A stretch of DNA of 64,000 bases from Bemisia tabaci (GCF_918797505.1 NC_092801.1:32812487-32876486), one strand, 5' to 3'. Shown: positions 1 to 9,623, numbered from the stretch's first letter. Translations and numbers: made by a program. Notes: generated by a model from the sequence alone, not told the origin.

Positions 1-339
1 GGAAGATGCCGGGATTGCTCGAACGAACAGGTTGAATCAATATTTGGATTGCGTGGCAGTTTTTTATCTTCCCGCTCGCCTCCGGGCGTTGTTGCCGAGT
101 CTACAACGAAAATCCAGGCTCCCCAGCATCTTCAGTCGCTAAATCGGGGAATTTTTTGTTCGACCCGACAACTGCGCCCTTTTTCCCCGGCGTTTTCCGC
201 TCGAGTGTCCCGTCTTTCCCGCCGACCGAGTTTCCCGTTAATTGGTTAATTAAGATCAGCGCTCGCTGATTGATGACCCGCCAGCCGCGCTGCCAAATCG
301 AGCAAGAAATTGGATTTTTCCCCTGCTCAGTGATCGATG
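1..339. other. Single-copy stretch, nothing recognised
   Basis: Mixed-composition sequence before the first repeat. Short open frames on both strands show no family motif and no coding signal I can defend. It contains an AATTGGTTAATTAA-type AT patch near 238-252. I see no match to any other part of the window. Confidence 0.5.
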
Positions 340-389
340 GGCCAAAATGGAGTCCCTCTGTGCGGAGAGTTGAGACACCGCGGCTCATG

Positions 390-643
390 CTGCCGTGCTA
401 GGGCAGAACGTCGTATAAGTCTTTAGACGTTGCCAAGTCTCCTTCGATAAAAACCGAATTTATCAGGAAAATTGTGAATATTTTCCGTCTACAATTATTA
501 GACAATTGTGCGCGCAATTTAATCTAAAGTATCTGAAAATTTCAAGGAAAAATATGCATGAATGTCGACGAAAACACATTTTTTATCAAGGGAAATTTGG
601 CAACTCTCGAATTTTCGCACGGCGTTCTTCCTTAGTACGGCAG
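390..643 (+). mobile_element. Family A MITE, copy 1 (nested in D)
   Basis: A 254-bp element with inverted ends CTGCCGTGCTAGGGCAG / TTCCTTAGTACGGCAG. The flanks are CATG and CGTG, a 4-bp duplication with one change. Internally it keeps the family landmarks GACGTTGCCAA near the left end and TTTGGCAACTCTCGA near the right. It sits inside the D element, so it inserted after D. Confidence 0.93.
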
Positions 644-818
644 CGTGGATGTCACAAACGGGAATAAAGATTACACGAATTGAACGCTTTTCGTAATCTT
701 TAATCAACTTATCCCTGAATCTCTGCCTCCGTTCTCTCTCTTTCTCTCTCTCTCATTTCGTTTGTTCCTTGCGTGCCACTGATTCCCCGGTCCATCCCAA
801 TTTATAATCTTTACAATT

Positions 819-1069
819 TTGCCGTGCTAAGGAAAAACGCCATATGAGCCTTCAGACGTTGCCAAGTTTCCTTCGATAAAGACCGAAATCACTTGGAAAT
901 TTTGAATATTTTGCCCAAAATTTCCGAACAATATTGTGCGCAATTTAATGTAAAATATCTGAAAATTTCAAGGAAAAATTTGCTCGAGTGTCATCAAAAA
1001 TGCATATATTATCAAGGGAAATTCGGTAACCCTCGAACGTCCATACGGCTCTCTTCCTTAGCACGGCAG
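819..1069 (+). mobile_element. Family A MITE, copy 2 (nested in D)
   Basis: A 251-bp copy with a right end CTTCCTTAGCACGGCAG and a left end TTGCCGTGCTAAGGAA in which the first C has become T. The flanking 4-mers are both AATT (815-818 and 1070-1073), a clean 4-bp target duplication. This is the second independent A insertion in the same D element. Confidence 0.95.
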
Positions 1070-1253
1070 AATTGATGAAAATGTAATCTTTATTCCTGTT
1101 TAAGACACTGTGTAGGCCTAAAATAAGGGACCCCATCAGAAATGGATTCATATTGTGTTTACTCTCAGTACAAAGGAACTCTATGCCAAAATGAAAAGTC
1201 TGGATCATATACCGTACTAGCACGATTGCGCTTTTTAACTTTCCTTCAAAATT

Positions 1254-1962
1254 GCGTTTGTGGCGGAAGAGAGACAGACCCTCATAGGAACAAAATAATA
1301 CGCATTATTTGGTGAACATTGGCGTGGCATGTTTCGATATATATCGATATTTCCCCATTTGAAGCTATGGTGAAGCGTTTGTGGCGGAAGAGAGACAGAC
1401 CCTTTCCATTTGCGCTCCTGGATGTCGGTCATAGGAACAAAATAATACGCATTATTTGGTGAACATTGGCGTGGCATGTTTCGATATATATCGATATTTC
1501 CCCATTTGAAGCTATGGTGAAGCGTTTGTGGCGGAAGAGAGACAGACCCTTTCCATTTGCGCTCCTGGATGTCGGTCATAGGAACAAAATAATACGCATT
1601 ATTTGGTGAACATTGGCGTGGCATGTTTCGATATATATCGATATTTCCCCATTTGAAGCTATGGTGAAGCGTTTGTGGCGGAAGAGAGACAGACCCTTTC
1701 CATTTGCGCTCCTGGATGTCGGTCATAGGAACAAAATAATACGCATTATTTGGTGAACATTGGCGTGGCATGTTTCGATATATATCGATATTTCCCCATT
1801 TGAAGCTATGGTGAAGCGTTTGTGGCGGAAGAGAGACAGACCCTTTCCATTTGCCCTCCTGGATGTCGGCCATAGGAACAAAATAATACGCATTATTTGG
1901 TGAACATTGGAGTGGCGTGTTTCGATATATATCGATATTTCCCCATTTGAAGCTATGGTGAA
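1254..1962. repeat. Tandem array, 147-bp unit, about 4.8 copies
   Basis: GCGTTTGTGGCGG recurs at 1254, 1375, 1522, 1669 and 1816. The last four are spaced exactly 147 bp. The first unit lacks about 26 bp (the TTTCCATTTGCGCTCCTGG part). Each unit contains the left end of the H element (TCGATATATATCGATA, TTTGAAGCTATGGTGAA) plus adjacent DNA, so the array grew by repeated duplication of an H boundary. Because 147 is divisible by 3, a long repeated frame appears on the minus strand; I regard it as incidental. Confidence 0.93.
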
Positions 1963-2068
1963 GAGTTGCTTATTACGGTGCTCGTTGCGAACACCCTGAT
2001 AATCGATCCTTTTCCACAGGTTTAAATAGCAGATCAATCGATATAATCGCAAAGCACGCCCCGCCACT
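1910..2068 (-). mobile_element. Family H MITE, copy 1 (at the end of the 147-bp array)
   Basis: The last array unit runs into a complete element: AGTGGCGTG at the left and CACGCCCCGCCACT at the right, with the internal marks GAACACC and AATCGATCCTTTTCC shared, inverted, with copies at 11473 and 48166. The ends are inverted repeats of about 14 bp. It is non-coding. Confidence 0.75.
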
Positions 2069-2378
2069 ATTGGTGAATGGAATCCGCATTATAGAACAGA
2101 CCAAAGATCACTAGCATGCTCGTTGCAACCCCTCCCTTCTCCTCAACCGTACGGGCTCTCGCCTCCCCTTAGGAATTTTTCTCGAGCTGAGAGTGAAGTG
2201 CACTAACTACAACCCCTTGAAAGCACCAATTCATCAGAGAGGCATAAAAAGGAAGAAAAATCAACATGCATTTAACAGGAGGGAGAGGGTGTCAGAACTG
2301 AAACGAGTAAGTGAATGCATTTCAATGTTGACTGATCTTGCAATTACGTATTCTGTAATTTTAATCCCGTTGACATTG
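2069..2378. other. Single-copy stretch
   Basis: A pyrimidine-rich patch (2128-2170) followed by AT-rich sequence. No gene, repeat or strong regulatory motif was recognised. Confidence 0.45.
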
Positions 2379-2496
2379 TTAAGGTCTCCAAGTCAGCCGA
2401 AAAGAGATCCTCCATCGTTTTGTGGATATGCAATTTTATCCACTTGGGAGTCGAAATAGTTGCATCACGCGTTTCGCCGTATCCAAATTTGGTGCT
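2379..2496 (+). repeat. Left copy of a direct duplication flanking B copy 1
   Basis: GTTAAGGTCTCC through GTATCCAA is repeated, diverged by roughly 15%, at 2730-2838. The same sequence occurs inverted near 23595-23720, so it is also a dispersed family (GATACAACTATTTC... AAGTAGGTAAAATTG). The right edge abuts the B element. Confidence 0.85.
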
Positions 2497-2722
2497 CACT
2501 GGAAAAAGAAACACATTGGATCTAGAGTCCAGACTCTTAAAAACATCGACAAGAAAAAATACTCTTGATTCAATCGGATTTTTGCTTAAATCAAGCACCA
2601 ACCCTCTTAATTTGAGCGGATGTCCTTTTGATCTAAGCAAAAATGTGATTGAATCAAGAGTATTTTTTCTTGTCAATGTTTTCAAGAGTCTGGACTCTTG
2701 ATCCAATTTGTTTTTTTTAGTG
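2497..2722. mobile_element. Family B palindromic MITE, copy 1
   Basis: A 226-bp near-perfect inverted repeat: CACTGGAAAAAGAAACAC at the left, TTTTTTTTAGTG at the right, with GGATCTAGAGTCCAGACTC and its complement just inside. The 2-bp flanks are CT on both sides. Both strands appear open to translation only because the element is palindromic. It sits between the two copies of a direct duplication. Confidence 0.93.
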
Positions 2723-2729
2723 CTCCTGC

Positions 2730-2838
2730 GTTAAAGTCTCCGAATCAGCCGAGAAGAGATTCTCCTTCATTTTGTTGTTATGCAATTTTATCTACTTGGA
2801 AGTCGAAATAGTTGTATCACATGTTTCGTCCAATCCAA
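2730..2838 (+). repeat. Right copy of the direct duplication flanking B copy 1
   Basis: GTTAAAGTCTCC through CAATCCAA, the partner of 2379-2496. The downstream sequence to about 2990 continues to match, inverted, the region near 23500-23545 (ACCGGATCTGTGAAAAGGGA), so the dispersed family is at least 250 bp long. Confidence 0.85.
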
Positions 2839-3021
2839 CTATTCTACTGTGCATTCAAATCTCCGAGCTAACGGTAAAGAGTCCATGCCCTTTTTCATTG
2901 TTGTGGATACGAGACAAAGTTTGATTGCTGCATAACTGTGACCGGATCTGTGAAAAGGGATCGCATCTCCCGCAAGAAAATTTTCGAAACTTTTAATTTG
3001 CGCAGAAAACGATCTCAGGAA

Positions 3022-3066
3022 GCGCCTGCAAAACTGCAGGGATACTTCAAGCATCGCGCAATCTGT
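3022..3066 (+). repeat. K module (single copy)
   Basis: GCGCCTGCAAAACTGCAGGG followed by ATACTTCAAGCATCGCGCAA matches the roughly 40-bp K module found several times inside the two hAT elements, in the hairpin at 10.2 kb and at 17.3-17.5 kb. Here it lies outside any element whose ends I can define. Confidence 0.7.
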
Positions 3067-3276
3067 ACCCGATCTCAAGTCTCGCTCTCGGCTCTTGACT
3101 CGCGAAGTAAGCTAACAATAAATTCCTATGCGCACACTATTTGGGAATGCGTGAGGCAAGCGCGTATATACAAATTTGGGAGATGTACGCGAAAATGGTG
3201 CGAATTTTGATCAAAACGTTTTAAATTCCATATCATTTCTTATTCAACGCCGTAGCCTACGCAATTTGTCCCAAAA

Positions 3277-3432
3277 GCGGATCCAGCAATTTGGCAACAC
3301 CGGATTTCCTCAATTTAAACCTGTGCTAAATAATCGATTCTTAGTGGGGCACCTGGCCCCTCCAAGATTCGATACATATCCATAGGTTTAAATGGAGAAA
3401 AGACAATGTTTCCAACTTGCTGGATCCGCCAA
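3277..3432 (+). mobile_element. Family I MITE, copy 1
   Basis: About 156 bp with inverted ends GCGGATCCAGCAATTTGG and CTTGCTGGATCCGCC. Internal marks are AATAATCGATTCTT, GCACCTGGCCCCTCC and TAGGTTTAAATGGAGAAAA. Copies lie at 9470, 24837 and 33040 (inverted). A worn partial copy follows at about 3511-3640 (TTTGGCAACACTG, AAACAATCGATCCTTGGTG). Confidence 0.85.
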
Positions 3433-3510
3433 TGCTTTGTCCACTGCCTATCCAGGCCGCGAACGACTGATCGTTGGTTCGTGAACATTCTGCACCCCTC
3501 AGTGGCAATT

Positions 3511-3640
3511 CTTGAAATTTGGCAACACTGTTTTTCCTCTATTTTAATGCACGTAAAACAATCGATCCTTGGTGAGGCAGCAGGCAGCTTGCTTCGCCTA
3601 AAATCGATATTTTCAATGGATTCGAATTGACGAACAGCAC
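3511..3640 (+). mobile_element. Diverged partial family I MITE
   Basis: Shares TTGAAATTTGGCAACACTG and AACAATCGATCCTTGGTGAGG with family I, but the right inverted end is not recognisable. Probably an old or truncated copy. Confidence 0.5.
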
Positions 3641-3729
3641 TGATTCTTGCCGGCAGACAACGTCGAGTAAACAAACGGAAAACCACCCTCAAGGAGGACA
3701 AAAAACAGAGAGCGTGTCGTTTAGGGGCC

Positions 3730-4437
3730 GGGGGGGGGGGGGGGCTGAGATGTCACTCTTCGGCGCTCGATATTTCAGCTTCAATCCGACGGTCGGCTAC
3801 GCTGCTATGAAAAAACACCTTAGCAGCCTTTGGACAGTGCCAAATTTCCTGCGATGAAGTGCTAATTTTCTCGATGACTTACGAATATTTTCCCTTCAAA
3901 TTGTGACCTTTATCCGTATTTCATCTAAAGTCCAAGATCAATGATGGATATTCAAAAATTTTTCCAGAAGGGATAAAATATGAAACTTTCCTTAGGTACA
4001 CTACACGATACCTCGAGAATATATTCTACCGTATTTTCAGCGAATTTCCATCGCAATAACCCCAGCGCAATAACCCCACCAATGATTGAGTGATAAGAAC
4101 TGGTAACATTTCACCTCACAATTTTTCTTCATTAATTCTGATCGTTCTGCAGTTGAAAGTGAGCCTGGAACAACCCAAAACGACTTATCTTTTTGAAAAT
4201 TCAATAGTTAAAGCCTACTCGACCTATTTTTTGAAATATTGCTCATGCTGTCTTTTATAATCTGAGATTATTCACAAGCTAGTTCATCCCAAGTATTAGC
4301 ACAGATTGCAATAAATTGCAATTGCATTGTAAACTTATTGATATTCCATCGGAGTGTTGTAAATTGCCTATCTACTTATCGGAGGAGCACATCTCATTGG
4401 AATTTATAGCAATAAAGTTGAAATAAATTGTAATTCC
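3730..4437. other. Poly-G run and AT-rich single-copy stretch
   Basis: Starts with a run of 15 G (3730-3744), then AT-rich sequence with no recognised gene. CAATAACCCCAGCGCAATAA (4053-4075) contains a short local repeat. AATTGCAAT-type motifs around 4310-4445 lead into the duplicated block that follows. Confidence 0.45.
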
Positions 4438-4442
4438 TCATT

Positions 4443-4619
4443 GCATTGCATATTGCCTATCATTTTGACACGTGGAATTCATTTTGTTGATCGTTTAAAA
4501 TCGGCATTTATTGACCAAATAATATAGAAGTACTGAAATTTCATGTTAAAAAATTGGCAATTACCTACATTGCAATGAATCGCAATTTTGCTTCAACATT
4601 TTCGATGCACTGTGCTACT
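4443..4619 (+). repeat. Left copy of a 177-bp direct duplication flanking B copy 2
   Basis: GCATTGCATATTGCCTATC through CACTGTGCTACT is repeated at 4847-5021 with about 6-8% difference (for example CACGTGG versus CACATGG). The two copies are separated only by the B element. Confidence 0.92.
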
Positions 4620-4845
4620 CTCTGGAAAAAAAACACATTGGATCTAGAGTCTAGACTCTTGAAAACATTGACAAAAAAAAGGACTCTTGATTCAATCAGA
4701 TTTAAGCTTAAATCAAAAGGAAATCCGCTCAAATTAAGAGGCTTGGTTCTTGATTTAAGCTTTAATCTGATTGAATCAAAAGTATTTTTTCTTGTCGATG
4801 TTTTTATGAGTCTGGACTCTAGATCCAATGTGTTTTTTTCCAGTG
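4620..4845. mobile_element. Family B palindromic MITE, copy 2
   Basis: 226 bp, CTCTGGAAAAAAAACAC to TTTTTTTCCAGTG, with the family core AAGCTTAAATCAAAAGG and its inverted partner. It lies exactly at the junction of the 177-bp direct duplication. Confidence 0.93.
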
Positions 4846-4846
4846 A

Positions 4847-5021
4847 TGCATTGCATATTGCCTATCATTTTGACACATGGAATTCATTTTGTCGATCGTT
4901 TAAAATCGGCATTTATCGACAGAATAATGTAGAAATACTGAAATTCCATGTTAAAAAAATGGCAATTACATAGCAATAAATCGCAATTTTGCTGCATCAT
5001 TTTCGATGCACTTTGCTACTT
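4847..5021 (+). repeat. Right copy of the 177-bp direct duplication
   Basis: Partner of 4443-4619, beginning immediately after the CCAGTG end of B copy 2 and running to CACTTTGCTACTT. Confidence 0.92.
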
Positions 5022-5099
5022 AGTGCTTTGTGTTACAAGATTATTTCAAAGTGACGTCATTCGACGAAATTTGGTAACATTCAAACGCTCTTACATCGT

Positions 5100-5600
5100 T
5101 TTTCCTCTCTTCACCGGGGTCGCGCGCTCCCGCGGCGCGGCGCCGCGACGCCCCGAGCCGCCCGAGCCGTCGTCGTCGGTAAATTAAAAATAATTTATTT
5201 CGACTCTTTAAAAATAGGCGGCCGCAGCGATGGGAAGGAGGCGTCGGGGATGAGCTCTGTTTTGAGCCGCGTGAGTGATTGCGACCCCTCCCGCCCCCCC
5301 TCACCCTCGCCCCTCCCCTCTCCCCCGCAACCCCTCCTCGGGGCAGAGCTTTAATAGAGCTCATTAAGAAGCGAAAACATCGCGTTTGACGAAGTGTTAC
5401 ATCTGGCCCGCCCCGCTGTCAAATCGGCCGGGAGTCGATCGGGATTGGATCGCTCCGGGAGCCGAAATTCGCGCGCCGCCACCGGGGCATGCGGGCGAGT
5501 CCTTGGGGATACACGGTGTGACGTCATGCAACGACAGCGATCGAGAGAGGATCGATATCGTGGCATTGAAACAACTCCAGGAAAAAAACACTGTACGCAA
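5100..5600. other. GC-rich single-copy patch
   Basis: A sharp rise in GC and CpG content (GCGCGGCGCCGCG near 5134) in AT-rich surroundings, with homeodomain-type AATTAAAA/TTAATAGAG motifs. Open frames occur on both strands, as expected from composition; none has a recognisable domain. It could be a conserved non-coding or regulatory island. Confidence 0.35.
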
Positions 5601-5608
5601 CTAGTGGC

Positions 5609-5976
5609 GCACGGAGTAAAAAACTTCGTACGTGGGACCCGAAGTTTAGGTCATATGGATCTCTGAAGTTTTCGGATTGAGCATCTGAACACTTTAGGTC
5701 CAGGGTCCAGCTGCTGAGGTTTGGATCACACATCTGAAATTTCGGTTCTTACATCTGAAGTACTTCGGTTTTCACATCCGAGAAACTTTGGTTCTCTCAT
5801 CCGAAACACTTTGGTTCTCACATCTGAAGTACTTCAGATGTAAGAACTGAAGTTTCAGATGTGTGATCCGAACCTCGACAGCTAGACCTAAAGTGTTCAG
5901 ATGCTCAATCCGAAAACTTCAGAGATCCATATGACCTAAACTTCGGGTCCCACGCAAGAGGTTTTTTTCTCCGTGC
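5609..5976. mobile_element. Family C palindromic element, copy 1
   Basis: A long foldback: GCACGGAGTAAAAAACTTCG at the left, TTTTTTTCTCCGTGC at the right, then GGGACCCGAAGTTTAGGTC and its complement inside each arm. The centre consists of repeated CACATCTGAAGTACTTCGG-like steps of about 34 bp. Arms are about 180 bp. There is no protein. The TSD is unclear; a 2-bp GC flank is possible. Confidence 0.9.
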
Positions 5977-6049
5977 GGATCCAAGGGGGGGGGGGGGTGG
6001 CATGCCCATTCGTGGAAATCTGAAAATCGATAGTGCGAGTTTTTTTGTT

Positions 6050-6326
6050 CTGAGAAAAAAACTTCGTGCGTTGGACCCGAAGTTGAGGTCATGTGGATAT
6101 CTGACGTTTTCGGATCTTGCATCCGAAAACTTCTGAAGTACGTAGGTCCGTACCGAAGGGTTCGGGTCACACATCTGAAGTATCCGGTACATACCGAAGT
6201 ACTTCAGATGTCTGACCCGAACTTCGGCAGTTGCACCTCAAGTTTTTGGATGCGTGATCCGAAAACTACTGAGATACACATGCCCCTCACTTCGGGTTCC
6301 ATGCACGAGGTTTTTTTCTCCGTGTG
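6050..6326. mobile_element. Family C palindromic element, copy 2 (diverged)
   Basis: CTGAGAAAAAAACTTCGTGC to TTTTTTTCTCCGTGTG, with TTGGACCCGAAGTTGAGGTC inside. Shorter and more diverged than copy 1, only about 75 bp away. A 13-G run (5985-5997) lies between them. Confidence 0.85.
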
Positions 6327-6483
6327 TTTTAGAAGGTTGCCTGCTTTTTTGGGCCCCTAGAGCTCCATTTTTCAATATGTTTGTAGTTCCGTGCACTCTC
6401 CACATAAGCAGGGATGAAATTTTAAGAAAGATAAATTTTATGACATTTTCATGTCATAAAATTTATTCGCGGTTGTGCACTGC

Positions 6484-6556
6484 GAAGGCCTACAATTCGG
6501 AAACCTATCAGAAATGGATTCGCATTGTCTTTACTCTCAGTGTAAAGGGACTCTAG
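6484..6556 (+). mobile_element. Truncated family D element (right end only)
   Basis: AAGGCCTACAATTCGGAAAC to AAAGGGACTCTAG matches the right terminal part of the D elements at 34.9 and 36.9 kb, including CAGAAATGGATTCGCATTG. No left end is present. Confidence 0.75.
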
Positions 6557-6570
6557 TGAGGACGAGAGTA

Positions 6571-7674
6571 TTGCCGCGCTAAAGAAGAACGCCGTATGAG
6601 CCTTCAGACGTTGCCAAATTTCATTCGATAAAAACCGACTTTACTGCAAAAATTGTGAATATTTTGCTCCGAAATTTTCAGACAATATTGCGTACGCAAT
6701 TTCAGGGCCAGATTTACCTACTTGCCGCCCAAGGGCCGCCTGTATTTTGCCGCCCAAGGGCCGCCTGTATTTTGCCGCCCCCTTCTCATTCGTTTTGAAA
6801 CATGAATAAAAACCATTACGTGAACGTGCCGGTGGAAAAAGGGTGCATAAGACACGTTTACTAATGTTGGTCACATTTTTTGCGAAAGTCCTGTCAACAC
6901 TACCAGCAAAAGTTCACGGAACTTTGCGCGAAAGTTAGGTTCCGTAAACCTATCTCTGTGTAGACAAGGTCCTCCATTTATAAGGAATGAACGAAAAAAT
7001 TATGAAAGAACAAACATAAATGTAGTGTAATAATTTTAACTTCCGCCGCCGCGCCGCGCTGACTGAACTGTCTTTGGCGCAATGCGTGAAGTATTCCTAC
7101 AGTCTTGTAGGCGCTATGCGTTTCACGACGACCGCTGCTGGCCTAACGGTGTTTGACGCAATCCGTGGAGTATTCATGCAATCTTGTAGGCGCTAATATG
7201 TTTCACGCCGATCGCCGCGCCGAGGGCCGAGGGCTTCTCTTTTTCATCTCAAGACCTCGTCATCATTGCTCTCCGCGCCGCGCCATTCCAGGCCAAATTG
7301 CGTGTTTGGTTTCCCTCTTGACTCGACTAATTAAAGGTGCTGTCTCTTGTATCACCGAACGACGAAAAAATTAGAAATTACTATACTCTCAGGAAATGAA
7401 AGATTTTGTCGCCTTTTCTCGTTTGTATTTTTTTTTCTGAATCCGATTTTTTTTACCTATACATTTAAAAAATTGCAAAACTTGCCGCGTCCTTTTGCCG
7501 CCATGGGCCGCGGCCCATGTGGCCACCCCCTTAATCCGGCCCTGCGCAATTTAATCTGAAATATCTGAGAAATTTATGGAAAAAAAGCATACATTTCTTC
7601 AAAAATACATGCTTTATTAAGGGGAATTTGACAACTCTCGATAGTTCATACGACGTTCTCCCTTAGCACGGCAG
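6571..7674 (+). mobile_element. Family A MITE, copy 3, split by a hAT element
   Basis: The left end TTGCCGCGCTAAAGAAG and right end TCCCTTAGCACGGCAG are flanked by AGTA on both sides (6567-6570, 7675-7678), a perfect 4-bp duplication. Deleting 6703-7544 plus one copy of CGCAATTT restores a continuous A element of about 254 bp. Confidence 0.95.
6703..7544 (+). mobile_element. Non-autonomous hAT-superfamily element, copy 1
   Basis: An 842-bp element with ends CAGGGCCAGATTTACC and TTAATCCGGCCCTG and a perfect 8-bp duplication, CGCAATTT, at 6695-6702 and 7545-7552. Terminal CAGGG and an 8-bp TSD are hAT hallmarks. It contains a direct duplication of TTGCCGCCCAAGGGCCGCC (6733-6790) and two K modules (about 7080-7200). 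No transposase frame is present. An inverted copy lies at 30083-30995. Confidence 0.96.
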
Positions 7675-8048
7675 AGTACACGAGAAATAACGGCAACAGC
7701 GCGAGCAATTGATGGAGGGCGAGCGAGCCGCTTGAGTCGCGAGGAAGCCGAGTATCGAGGAGCGGAAGCGCGCCAAAGTTCGGCCGATTTCAAATTGATT
7801 CGCCGACTCGACTCCTTCGCGAAACGGGAGGAAGACCCGCAGCCCACTCACTTTCTTCCGGGGGACCCCACCCCCTCCCCTTTTTCCCCGTCCCCCGCCC
7901 GTCCCTTCGAAGCTCCGCTCAAACCTCGGGTCTCTTCGCGCTCGGATAATCTCAAATAAGAGAATAAGCGCTTGTTTTTCCGTACCAGTGAAAATACCCC
8001 CTCCCCCATTGCCACGTCGCCGGGATAAAGATCACCCCTTTGGACCCT
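7675..8048. other. GC-rich single-copy patch
   Basis: GC- and CpG-rich between 7690 and 7960, with a C-rich tract (7864-7900). Open frames on both strands lack recognised domains. No repeat match was found in the window. Confidence 0.35.
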
Positions 8049-8133
8049 GTTAGTTCACGTCACAGGAAAGCGGTATACAGGGTGTCCGAAAGTCGACGCG
8101 CCGTACCTTGGGAATGGGCCTCTTTAAAGCACA

Positions 8134-8363
8134 CACTGGAAAAAAACACATTGGATCTAGAGTCCAGACTCTTGAAAACATTGACAAGAAAAAGGAGTCT
8201 TGATTTAATCAGATGTAAGCTTAAATCAAAAGGAAATCCGCTCAAATTAAGAGGCTTGGTTCTTGATTTAAGCTTATAAATCTGATTGAATCAAGAGTAT
8301 TTTTTCTTGTCGGTGTTTTTAAGAGTCTGGACTCTAGATCCAATGTTTTTTTTATTTCCAGTG
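8134..8363. mobile_element. Family B palindromic MITE, copy 3
   Basis: CACTGGAAAAAAACAC to TTTATTTCCAGTG, 230 bp, with the usual GGATCTAGAGTCCAGACTC core. It is absent from the corresponding place in unit 2 (around 9083-9104), which serves as an approximate empty site. Confidence 0.93.
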
Positions 8364-8390
8364 AGGAAAACGAATCACTCGAAGGGAATA

Positions 8391-8995
8391 CTGCCGTGCT
8401 AAGGAAAAACGCCGTATGAACTTTCAGGCGTTGCCAAATATACCTTAATAAAACACGAATTTCCTGGTAAACTTATGAACATTTTCCTTCCAATTTTGTG
8501 GATAATTTTGTTCGCAATTTCACTCATAGCTCCTGAAAATTTCAAGGAAAAATATTCGTAGCTTTTCTCAAAAATGAACATTTTATGGACCGAAAGAGCC
8601 TCGCCAAGTTTAGCCCCTTTTTTTATACCCGAGTTCCTGAGTTCCGGGTCCGAGTTCCGAGTTTCCTGGAAGTTTGCCTTACCATAAGCTTTCGTTTGAG
8701 CCTTGTCCCGTTGACCAACTCGGGTGTACTAGTCTACTTATGCACCGGACTAATAGTCCGATATCCTTGATTTTAGCACATGAAACTGGAAAATTGGCAA
8801 CGCTGTACAGCCTAAACGAGGGGTCACTTCAAGTTGAAACTTTGCATGGAAGTTTGCCTTACCATAGGCTTTCATTTGGGCCTTGTCCCGTTGACCAACT
8901 CGGGTACAAAAAAAGGGGCTAAAAAACACCACTTTTTGGCGAGGCTCTTTGGTAACTCTCGAATGTTCATACGGCATTTTTCCCTAGCACGGCAG
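8391..8995 (+). mobile_element. Family A MITE, copy 4, split by an inverted-repeat insertion
   Basis: CTGCCGTGCTAAGGAA to TTCCCTAGCACGGCAG. The left flank AATA matches that of copy 5 because both lie in the tandem duplication. The insertion at 8593-8950 interrupts the right part just before GGTAACTCTCGAATG. Confidence 0.92.
8593..8950. mobile_element. Inverted-repeat element nested in A copy 4
   Basis: AAAGAGCCTCGCCAA at the left and TTGGCGAGGCTCTTT at the right, followed inward by TTTAGCCCCTTTTTTTA and its counterpart AAAAAAAGGGGCTAAA. Inside are two direct copies (8669-8730, 8849-8907) of a roughly 60-bp unit with GTTTGCCTTACCATAGGC and GTTGACCAACTCGGGT. No TSD is visible and no coding frame recognised. 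Confidence 0.8.
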
Positions 8996-9131
8996 TGTTA
9001 GTCTCACGTCACAAGAAAGCGGTATACAGTGTGTCTGAAAGTTGACGCGCCGTACCTTGGGAATGGGCCTCTTTAAAGCACAACGCAGTCCTCAAAATTT
9101 CGCAAGGAAAACGAATCACGCGAAGGGAATA

Positions 9132-9384
9132 CTGCCGTGCTAAGGAAAAACGCCGTATGAACTTTCAGGCGTTGCTGAATATCCCTTGATAAAACACGAA
9201 TTTCCTCGTAAACATATGGATGTTTTTTTTCCAATTTTGCATATAATTTTGTTCGCAATTTCACTTAAAGTTCCTGAAAATGTCAAGGAAACATATTCAC
9301 AACTTGCCTCAAAAATAAACATTTTATCGAAGGGAATTTGGCAACTCTCGAATGTTCATACGGCGTTCTTCCTTAGCACGGCAG
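9132..9384 (+). mobile_element. Family A MITE, copy 5
   Basis: Intact 253-bp copy, CTGCCGTGCTAAGGAA to TTCCTTAGCACGGCAG, flanks AATA/AATC. Same insertion event as copy 4, duplicated with its surroundings. Confidence 0.95.
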
Positions 9385-9469
9385 AATCATCCGAAAATCA
9401 ACGCCTGCGGCGTATTACGAGTAACTTTTGAACACTCTGTACATCGATCTATCCTCACTAGCGTCCAGA

Positions 9470-9623
9470 GTTGGATCCAGCGATTTTGTAACATCTCATT
9501 CCCTTCTTTTAAACGTATGTAAGATAATCGATTCATGTTGGAGCACCTGGCCCCTCCAGGAATCTATGCATTTCCATATGTTTGAATGGAGAAAAACAAT
9601 GTTGCCCATTCGCTAGATCCGCC
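9470..9623 (+). mobile_element. Family I MITE, copy 2
   Basis: TTGGATCCAGCGATTTTG to TTCGCTAGATCCGCCAA, with GCACCTGGCCCCTCCAGG and ATAATCGATTC inside. About 154 bp. The rest of the interval to 9777 is single-copy. Confidence 0.8.

Larger units (their letters stand above)
348..1183 (+). mobile_element. hAT-like MITE (family D), carrying two nested family A insertions
   Basis: The ends read TGGAGTCCCTC and CAAAGGAACTCTA, a diverged form of the TAGAGTCCC inverted ends seen at 34.3 and 36.6 kb. The flanks are GGCCAAAA (340-347) and TGCCAAAA (1184-1191), an 8-bp duplication with one mismatch, as expected for hAT-superfamily insertion. Removing 390-643 and 819-1069 restores an element of about 330 bp that lines up with the copies near 34.3-34.9 kb, including the internal GTCACAAACGGGAATAAAG and its inverted partner. 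There is no transposase frame, so it is non-autonomous. A TCTC-rich run (738-758) is part of the element. Confidence 0.85.
8049..8995 (+). repeat. Segmental tandem duplication, unit 1
   Basis: GTTAGTTCACGTCACAGG through the right end of an A element is repeated at 8998-9384 (TTAGTCTCACGTCACAAG...). Shared parts: 8049-8133 with 8998-9082, 8364-8390 with 9105-9131, and the A copies themselves. Unit 1 later gained B copy 3 and an inverted-repeat insertion that unit 2 lacks, so the duplication predates both. Confidence 0.88.

Noticed and set aside
1235..1873. 212-codon minus-strand frame with 49-residue repeats
   Set aside because: It is the 147-bp tandem array read in frame. Units are almost identical at DNA level including third positions, and the source is an H element boundary, not a gene.
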